This document shows positions 4,675 to 6,069 of a stretch of 6,069 bases of DNA, piece after piece. The position numbers and the translations under genes were made by a program. The stretch covers positions 1 to 6,069 of the forward strand of contig JBJXHB010000182.1 in the NCBI GenBank assembly GCA_046160725.1, given 5' to 3'. This DNA comes from JBJXHB01 sp046160725 (GTDB lineage: Bacteria > Pseudomonadota > Gammaproteobacteria > Burkholderiales > Burkholderiaceae_C). Below the pieces are notes generated by a model, which was given only the letters and a program-made list of their open reading frames with translations, searched no databases and was not told the DNA's origin. Position 1 is the first letter of the stretch. Every line of letters begins with the position of its first letter.

Positions 4675-5615
4675 CCGCATCACGCCCCGCTTTCCCGCCC
4701 ACCCGGGCGACTGTTGGTGTCGTCGGCCTCGGCGCCATGGGCGCCGGCATGGCGCAGTCGCTGTGCCGCGCCGGCTTCGGGCCGCGGCTGTACGACGTGC
4801 GGCCCGGGGTGGCGCAGGGTCTGGCGGCCGCCGGCGGCGTGCCCTGCGGCACGTTGGCCGAGCTGGCGGCGACCAGTGACGTGGTGGTGTCGGTGGTGGT
4901 GAACGCGGCACAGACGGAGTCGGTGCTGTTCGGCGACGCCACCACGCCCGGCTGTGCCGCCGCCATGCGGCCCGGCAGCGTCTTCGTGATGTGCTCCACC
5001 GTCGACCCGAACTGGTCGGTGGCGCTCGAGGCCCGGCTGGAGGCCATGGGCCTGCGCTATATCGACGCGCCGATCTCCGGCGGCGCGGCCAAGGCCGCCA
5101 GCGGCCAGATGACGATGATGACGGCCGGCCGGCCCGAGGCCTTTGGCATCGCACAGCCGGCGCTGGACGCGATGGCGGCCAAGGTCTACCGGCTGGGCGA
5201 CCGGGCCGGCGCCGGCAGCCAGGTGAAGATCATCAACCAGCTGTTGGCCGGCGTGCACATCGCCGCGGCGGCCGAGGCCATGGCCCTGGGCCTGCGCGAG
5301 GGCGTCGACCCGGCCGCGCTCTACGAGGTCATCACCCACAGCGCGGGCAACAGCTGGATGTTCGAGAACCGAATGGCCCATGTCCTGGCCGGCGACTACA
5401 CACCGCTGTCGGCGGTGGACATCTTCGTCAAGGACCTCGGCCTGGTGCTGGACATGGCCCGGGCCAGCAAGTTCCCGCTGCCGCTGTCGAGCACCGCGCA
5501 CCAGATGTTCATGCAGGCCAGCACGGCCGGCTTTGCGCGCGAGGACGACAGCGCCGTGATCAAGATCTTTCCGGGCATCAAGCTGCCGGCCGGCACCGGG
5601 ACACCCAAGCCATGA
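4671..5615 (+). CDS. ltnD: L-threonate dehydrogenase (LtnD-like beta-hydroxyacid dehydrogenase)
   Basis: A 314-residue NAD(P)-dependent beta-hydroxyacid dehydrogenase, predicted to oxidise L-threonate to 2-oxo-tetronate. The N-terminal Rossmann fold has VGVVGLGAMGAGMAQ (15-29), and Asp42 in LYDVRPG at the end of the second strand suggests NAD+ preference. The substrate-binding signature is DAPISGGAAKAASGQMTMM (132-150). The catalytic Lys186 lies in GSQVKIINQLL. The passages QLLAGVHIAAAAEAMAL (190-206) and AGNSWMFENRMAHVLAGDYTPLSAVDIFVKDLG (225-257) are what I recall from LtnD rather than from 3-hydroxyisobutyrate or tartronate semialdehyde dehydrogenases. The GTG start is the only usual start between the upstream in-frame stop (4599) and the Rossmann motif, and it places that motif about 14 residues in. 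No strong ribosome binding site precedes it; see the possible leader ORF. The stop overlaps the kinase start as ATGA, so the two are co-translated. Confidence 0.87.
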   Translation: MTASRPAFPPTRATVGVVGLGAMGAGMAQSLCRAGFGPRLYDVRPGVAQGLAAAGGVPCGTLAELAATSDVVVSVVVNAAQTESVLFGDATTPGCAAAMRPGSVFVMCSTVDPNWSVALEARLEAMGLRYIDAPISGGAAKAASGQMTMMTAGRPEAFGIAQPALDAMAAKVYRLGDRAGAGSQVKIINQLLAGVHIAAAAEAMALGLREGVDPAALYEVITHSAGNSWMFENRMAHVLAGDYTPLSAVDIFVKDLGLVLDMARASKFPLPLSSTAHQMFMQASTAGFAREDDSAVIKIFPGIKLPAGTGTPKP

Positions 5616-6069
5616 AGCCGGTCCTGCTGGGCTGCATCGCCGACGACTTCACCGGCGCGACCGACCTGGCCAACAACCTGGTGCGCGCCGGCATGCGCGT
5701 CGTGCAGTGCAACGGCGTGCCCGTCGGGCCGCTGTCGGCCGAGGCCGATGCGGTGGTGGTGGCGCTGAAATCCCGCACCATCGCGCCGCATGACGCGGTG
5801 GCGCAGTCTCTGGCCGCCCTGGCCTGGCTGCAGGCGCAGGGCGCGCAGCAGGTCTACTTCAAGGTCTGCTCGACCTTCGACAGCACGCCGGCCGGCAACA
5901 TCGGCCCCGTGACCGAGGCGCTGATGGACGCGCTGCAGGCGCCGTTCTGCGTCGTGACGCCGGCCTTCCCGGACAACGGCCGCACTGTGTTCAAGGGTCA
6001 TCTGTTCGTCGGCGACGTACTGCTCAGCGACAGCGGCATGCGCGACCACCCGCTGACGCCCATGACCGA
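5612..6069 (+). CDS. otnK: 3-oxo-tetronate kinase (OtnK-like), N-terminal 152 residues, 3' end outside the window
   Basis: This is the start of a four-carbon acid sugar kinase (formerly DUF1537), predicted to phosphorylate 3-oxo-tetronate with ATP to 3-oxo-tetronate 4-phosphate in the threonate/tetronate catabolic route. The visible part is the N-terminal substrate-binding domain. It contains GCIADDFTGATDLANNLVRAG near residues 7-27 (the Asp-Asp pair and Thr are family hallmarks), then KVCSTFDSTPAGNIGPV around 88-104. PAFPDNGRTVFKGHLFVGDVLL follows at about 118-139, and SGMRDHPLTPMT runs to the window edge. The family is usually a little over 400 residues, so roughly a third is seen and the ATP-binding C-terminal domain is missing. 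The ATG overlaps the dehydrogenase TGA by the ATGA arrangement. The pairing with LtnD supports OtnK over the related D-threonate/D-erythronate kinases, though sequence alone does not exclude those. Confidence 0.9.
   Translation, partial: MKPVLLGCIADDFTGATDLANNLVRAGMRVVQCNGVPVGPLSAEADAVVVALKSRTIAPHDAVAQSLAALAWLQAQGAQQVYFKVCSTFDSTPAGNIGPVTEALMDALQAPFCVVTPAFPDNGRTVFKGHLFVGDVLLSDSGMRDHPLTPMT

Overview
The window is very GC-rich throughout and strongly biased to G/C at third codon positions. Protein style and gene content (DadA-type dehydrogenase, acetolactate-synthase-like ThDP enzyme, LtnD/OtnK pair) suggest a betaproteobacterium of the order Burkholderiales. That placement is an inference from style, since no rRNA or other phylogenetic marker is present. 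All supported genes lie on the + strand. There is no tRNA, rRNA, CRISPR array, insertion sequence or phage signature.

Layout: (1) positions 2-619 hold the C-terminal 205 residues of an AMP-forming acyl-CoA ligase. (2) A 114-nt gap follows, with a GC-rich hairpin, a 10-bp direct repeat and a candidate promoter placed for a leaderless transcript. (3) Positions 734-3638 hold two overlapping genes, a DadA-like FAD-dependent D-amino acid dehydrogenase and a ThDP-dependent decarboxylase/carboligase annotated in its family as 'acetolactate synthase large subunit'. The second starts at TTG inside the end of the first. (4) A 159-nt gap contains a candidate promoter and a leader hairpin. It precedes a 91-residue protein I do not recognise (3798-4073) and, 13 nt later, a GNAT acetyltransferase (4087-4545). 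(5) A long inverted repeat covers the acetyltransferase stop codon and ends directly against a TATGAT promoter-like element. (6) From 4671 a new operon begins: an L-threonate dehydrogenase (LtnD-like) whose last codons overlap the start of a 3-oxo-tetronate kinase (OtnK-like), which runs off the window end.

How they may work together: LtnD and OtnK are two steps of the known bacterial threonate catabolic route (threonate to 2-oxo-tetronate, isomerisation to 3-oxo-tetronate, phosphorylation, decarboxylation to dihydroxyacetone phosphate). The isomerase and decarboxylase would be expected just beyond the right edge. In the DadA/ThDP pair, the dehydrogenase would make a 2-oxo acid from a D-amino acid and the ThDP enzyme could consume it; this coupling is inferred only from gene overlap and family chemistry.

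The least-described items are the DadA/ThDP pair, the unknown 91-residue protein, and a possible 22-codon leader ORF. The leader ORF starts 6 nt after the TATGAT box, and its stop codon overlaps the GTG start of the threonate dehydrogenase gene.
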